From assembly GCA_031425035.1 (NCBI GenBank), contig JANPIN010000083.1, positions 1 to 64,000 of the forward strand: a stretch of DNA of 64,000 nucleotides. The letters are read 5' to 3'. Of this stretch, positions 61,514 through 64,000 are shown piece by piece (positions within the stretch are counted from its first letter, which is position 1; every line of letters begins with the position of its first letter). Under the pieces are notes generated by a model. That model saw only the letters and a list, made by a program, of their open reading frames with translations, was not told where the DNA came from and did no database searches. Source of the stretch: M3007 sp031425035 (lineage in GTDB: Bacteria > Bacteroidota > Bacteroidia > Chitinophagales > Saprospiraceae). The position numbers were made by a program, and so were the translations under genes.

Positions 61514-62095
61514 CTTTTCAACCGCAAGTTTCTCCTGATACAACTTCCTGAATTTCCGCACTTTCGGCGCAATGACGATGGAACAGTAAGGCTGATAGGG
61601 GTTGTTTTTAAAATAATTCTGGTGGTAGTTTTCCGCCTTGAAAAACTTATTGAAGGGCGAAATTTCCGTGACGATCGGATCGTCCCAAATGTCTTTGGAA
61701 CTGACTTTGACCTGCTCCGCTACGGCCTGCTGCTCCGGAGAATGATAGTAAATCACCGAACGATACTGCGTGCCCGAGTCATTGCCCTGCCGGTTCAGCG
61801 TAGTCGGATCATGTACGGTGAAAAACACTTCCAGTATTTGCTGAAAACTAATGATAGCGGGGTCGAAAGTGACCTGAATGACTTCCGCATGGCCGGTTGT
61901 GCCACTGCACACCGCTTCATAGCTGGGATTATCATTTTTACCGCCAGCATAGCCGCTTTCTACTTTCTGTACGCCTTTCAGGTCCTGAAAAAAGGCTTCG
62001 ACGCACCAGAAACAGCCGCCACCCAAAGTAGCAATTTCCGTCTGGCCGCTCTGCTGCGTATTCATGGAATCGGTAACAACCGGGGTAGTTTGCAT
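61508..62095 (-). CDS. msrA: Peptide-methionine (S)-S-oxide reductase
   Basis: A 195-residue enzyme repairing methionine sulfoxide (S form). The signature GGCFWC holds catalytic C28 with C31; further VESGYAGGKNDNPSYEAVCSGTTGHAE, FFTVHDPTTLNRQGNDSGTQYRSVIYYHSPEQ and AENYHQNYFKNNPYQPYC are typical. The start is set at ATG 62095; the longer ORF would overlap mqnA and lacks homology. An ATG 10 codons later is possible. No MsrB is adjacent. The stop codon is part of a repeat array. Confidence 0.95.
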   Translation of the reverse strand: MQTTPVVTDSMNTQQSGQTEIATLGGGCFWCVEAFFQDLKGVQKVESGYAGGKNDNPSYEAVCSGTTGHAEVIQVTFDPAIISFQQILEVFFTVHDPTTLNRQGNDSGTQYRSVIYYHSPEQQAVAEQVKVSSKDIWDDPIVTEISPFNKFFKAENYHQNYFKNNPYQPYCSIVIAPKVRKFRKLYQEKLAVEKG

Positions 62096-62189
62096 AAGAA
62101 TAATGGATTGTATTGGTGAGGTACTGGTGCACAGGCAACCGGTAGAGCATTCAAACAGATACAAGGGGTAAAAGTTGGTCAGCAACGCG

Positions 62190-62987
62190 TCAATAAGCCG
62201 CCATGGCTGGTGTCGGCGCAGTATGTCGTTGCAAATTATAGCCTTTTTCACCCGCCAGCATGGTCAGGAAACGGTTCAGCCCCGTCCATTTGGCATCGTC
62301 GAGCTCGTAGCTGATGTTATGCCGGAAATAGTCTTCTACATCGAAACCGGGTATGGTCGGCAGAATTTTAGTCAGATCGGGTATATGATCGATGCCGATT
62401 TGCAAGGCGGCATTAAAACGCGTCAGCAGTTCCGGATCAATTGGTTTCGTACTGATCCAGGCGGCAAAAACAAAGGGCAAACCCGTCCAGGCGGTCCAGG
62501 CCTCCCCGAGATCATAGGTAAAAGCGAACTGTTTCTCCCGGCCGATGGCCCGGTCGCCGATGATCACGGCGGCGGTTTCTCCCCCTACATGTTGTTCAAA
62601 ACCCTCCGTGGCCGGGATAAATTCGGGGCTTATCTGCCAGTACTGCGCGCATAAAATACGGACCAGCGCCACCGACGTTCGGGAATGGAAATCCAGATAC
62701 ACGCGTTTGATCTCGGCCAAAGGCTTATCCGAGAATAAACAAACGGTTTTGACCTTACCGACCGCACCGATGCAGTAGTCGGAAACCAGGTAAGCGCCGG
62801 GTAATTCCGGGATGATGGCTACCGGCGCTAAAGCCAGGTCCGCCTCCCCGGTGAGCAGTTTCTGCGCGCAAAGTGATGGAATATCCAGACTCAAATTCAG
62901 ACTATCCGCCAGATCGCTGCGGTACAGGCCGTAGATGAAAGGCTTGGTATTCAAGTAACTGACTGCGGATATACGTAACTGGGACAT
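62190..62987 (-). CDS. mqnA: Chorismate dehydratase (futalosine menaquinone pathway)
   Basis: A 265-residue MqnA-type protein of the periplasmic-binding-protein fold, which converts chorismate to 3-[(1-carboxyvinyl)oxy]benzoate. ISAVSYLNTKPFIYGL (residues 6-21), EADLALAPVAIIPEL, CIGAVGKVKTVCLFSDKPL, YLDFHSRTSVALVRIL and IIGDRAIG are family signatures. With the mqnE fragment nearby it indicates menaquinone by the futalosine route. Cytosolic. It is followed by msrA after 94 bases. Confidence 0.93.
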   Translation of the reverse strand: MSQLRISAVSYLNTKPFIYGLYRSDLADSLNLSLDIPSLCAQKLLTGEADLALAPVAIIPELPGAYLVSDYCIGAVGKVKTVCLFSDKPLAEIKRVYLDFHSRTSVALVRILCAQYWQISPEFIPATEGFEQHVGGETAAVIIGDRAIGREKQFAFTYDLGEAWTAWTGLPFVFAAWISTKPIDPELLTRFNAALQIGIDHIPDLTKILPTIPGFDVEDYFRHNISYELDDAKWTGLNRFLTMLAGEKGYNLQRHTAPTPAMAAY

Positions 62988-63068
62988 AGTTTTAAAAATG
63001 TAGACAATGGTTCAGGTGACCACATAGCAGTTCCCACTGCCCAAACAACTAAAAGTACGTGTCCTGCC

Positions 63069-63692
63069 CTACTCCACCCCATTCGCCAGAGCCTGTAAAT
63101 GGCGCAGGTCATTTTCCATTTCAAACGTAAATTGTTCATTTTCAAAGCGCATTACATACACCCCGGTGTTGGCATGGGGCATGTGTTCCATGTCGCCCGG
63201 ACCTAAGCCCTTGAGTAAGGTCAGCAAACAGCGCAAGGTCCGGCCATGCGTAGCGACCACAATACGTTGTTCCGGTCGGGTTTTAAGCCAATCCACGAAA
63301 CGGCTGACGCGTAGAAGCAATTGGCCCGCACTTTCTCCGCCGGGCATGGACGCGTCCAGATTACCATTTTGCCAGTGCGCAATGGTACTCCGGTAAACCT
63401 CCACCTGTTCCGGCGTACTGGGTTTACCTTCCTGCTCCCCCCAGCTGATCTCGTTGATGTCCGGCGTCTGGATCCAGGGAATATGCTGGTCGATAAAAGC
63501 CTGCACGGTCTGGTGGGTGCGCTTGAGTCTGGACGTGACAATCAATTGAAAATCAATGTCCCGGTAAGCTTCAAAGAAAGCGCGGGCCTGATTAATGCCG
63601 GTTTCGTTGAGGTCGGTATCCACTCCGCTGCCCTGCACAATGCCCAGGCGGTTGTATTCGGTTTCGCCGTGGCGAAGGATGTATATGAGCAT
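63069..63692 (-). CDS. Histidine phosphatase superfamily protein
   Basis: A 207-residue phosphoglycerate-mutase-like phosphatase. RHGETEYN (7-14) has the phosphohistidine, and SRLKRTHQTVQAF, E in EISWGEQEGK and VVATHGRTLRCLL complete the active site. The family includes phosphoglycerate mutases and small-molecule phosphatases; specific substrate unknown. It sits between mqnE and mqnA, all on the minus strand, but a role in menaquinone synthesis is not established. Confidence 0.88.
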   Translation of the reverse strand: MLIYILRHGETEYNRLGIVQGSGVDTDLNETGINQARAFFEAYRDIDFQLIVTSRLKRTHQTVQAFIDQHIPWIQTPDINEISWGEQEGKPSTPEQVEVYRSTIAHWQNGNLDASMPGGESAGQLLLRVSRFVDWLKTRPEQRIVVATHGRTLRCLLTLLKGLGPGDMEHMPHANTGVYVMRFENEQFTFEMENDLRHLQALANGVE

Positions 63693-63721
63693 GAGAGGTG
63701 GGTTTGTTGGTTTGGGGGTTA
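63693..63721. repeat. Short GGTTTGTTGGTTTGG word array at the mqnE 3' end
   Basis: GTGGGTTTGTTGGTTTGGGG, same family as 25785-25850. The mqnE stop (TAA, 63721-63719 on the minus strand) is at its edge (GGGGGTTAG). Confidence 0.7.
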
Positions 63722-64000
63722 GTTTTGAATGACGGGCAGTTCAAAGTAACCACGATATTGTTTGTCTTCGGCAAATACGGTTTCCGAAAAATCCTGCACC
63801 ACGTTATAAAGCGTATCGCGTTCTACTGGACGGCGACCGGTACGGCGGATCATTTCCACCAGTTGCTGCGTGGTCAGGCTCGGATGTTGTTCTTCCGAAC
63901 CGGCCATGGAGTATATTTTAGTAGTATCGTCGATGGTACCATCCAGATCGTCGACGCCGAACGAAAGCGACATCTGGGCGACCGGACGGCCGATCATGGG
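63719..64000 (-). CDS. mqnE: Aminofutalosine synthase, C-terminal part (runs off the window)
   Basis: The visible about 93 residues are the C-terminus of a radical-SAM enzyme of the MqnE/MqnC group. QMSLSFGVDDLDGTIDDTTKIYSMAGSEE is the conserved C-terminal segment best matching MqnE (6-amino-6-deoxyfutalosine synthase). The 5' end with the CxxxCxxC cluster lies beyond 64000. Together with mqnA it supports the futalosine route to menaquinone. The choice of MqnE over MqnC is likely but not certain from the tail alone. Confidence 0.8.
   Translation of the reverse strand, partial: PMIGRPVAQMSLSFGVDDLDGTIDDTTKIYSMAGSEEQHPSLTTQQLVEMIRRTGRRPVERDTLYNVVQDFSETVFAEDKQYRGYFELPVIQN

Overview
The window comes from a moderate-G+C member of the Bacteroidota, most likely of the Saprospiria/Chitinophagia type. 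The evidence is a SusC/RagA TonB-dependent receptor, at least seven secreted proteins ending in type IX secretion (T9SS) sorting domains (types A and B), SprB-like repeats, a futalosine-type menaquinone cluster, and several upstream regions carrying the Bacteroidota promoter signature TTG-N19-TAnnTTTG. I see no rRNA, tRNA, insertion sequence or CRISPR array.

Layout. 1-18.0 kb (minus strand) is a glycan-utilisation locus. In transcription order it holds a DUF983 membrane protein, a membrane-spanning propeller/YYY/LuxR-HTH regulator, a T9SS-secreted GH144-like glucanase, a 1050-residue protein with six carbohydrate-binding-like repeats, a GH144-like/esterase fusion, a GH3 beta-glucosidase, a GT22 mannosyltransferase-like membrane protein and a SusC receptor with no SusD beside it. 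Two GH144-like enzymes plus GH3 point to beta-1,2-glucan (sophoro-oligosaccharide) use; that is inference. 18.6-23.9 kb (plus) is a probable five-gene operon: Omp85 barrel, GT2 glycosyltransferase, DUF547 protein, a histidine kinase with an ethylene-receptor-like N-terminus, and NadR. 23.9-31.3 kb holds hemE, a DUF4157-like protein, a LolC/E-type permease, a TerB-like protein, nuclease-gene debris, a small acetyltransferase and mutS2. 31.5-42.4 kb holds an Omp28-type T9SS protein, lpxB, an OB-fold protein and a 2239-residue adhesin-like T9SS type B protein. 42.6-46.8 kb holds yggS, a rhodanese-like protein and the methionine genes metY and metX. 46.9-61.1 kb is mostly surface proteins plus YfhO and an esterase. 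61.1-64 kb holds a NifU-type protein, msrA, mqnA, a histidine phosphatase and the 3' end of mqnE.

The most interesting signal is upstream of metY. A 42-codon leader ORF (43921-44049) carries the run MMMMCMCCC and is followed by a 17-bp intrinsic terminator (44073-44115) just before metY. This is the layout of ribosome-mediated attenuation sensing Met/Cys supply, and a possible antiterminator segment lies within the leader ORF.

A second pattern is genome-architectural. Many gene 3' ends carry low-complexity arrays built from a short word, most of them followed by the reverse complement of that word (eight word families here). For at least six genes the stop codon lies inside or at the edge of the array.
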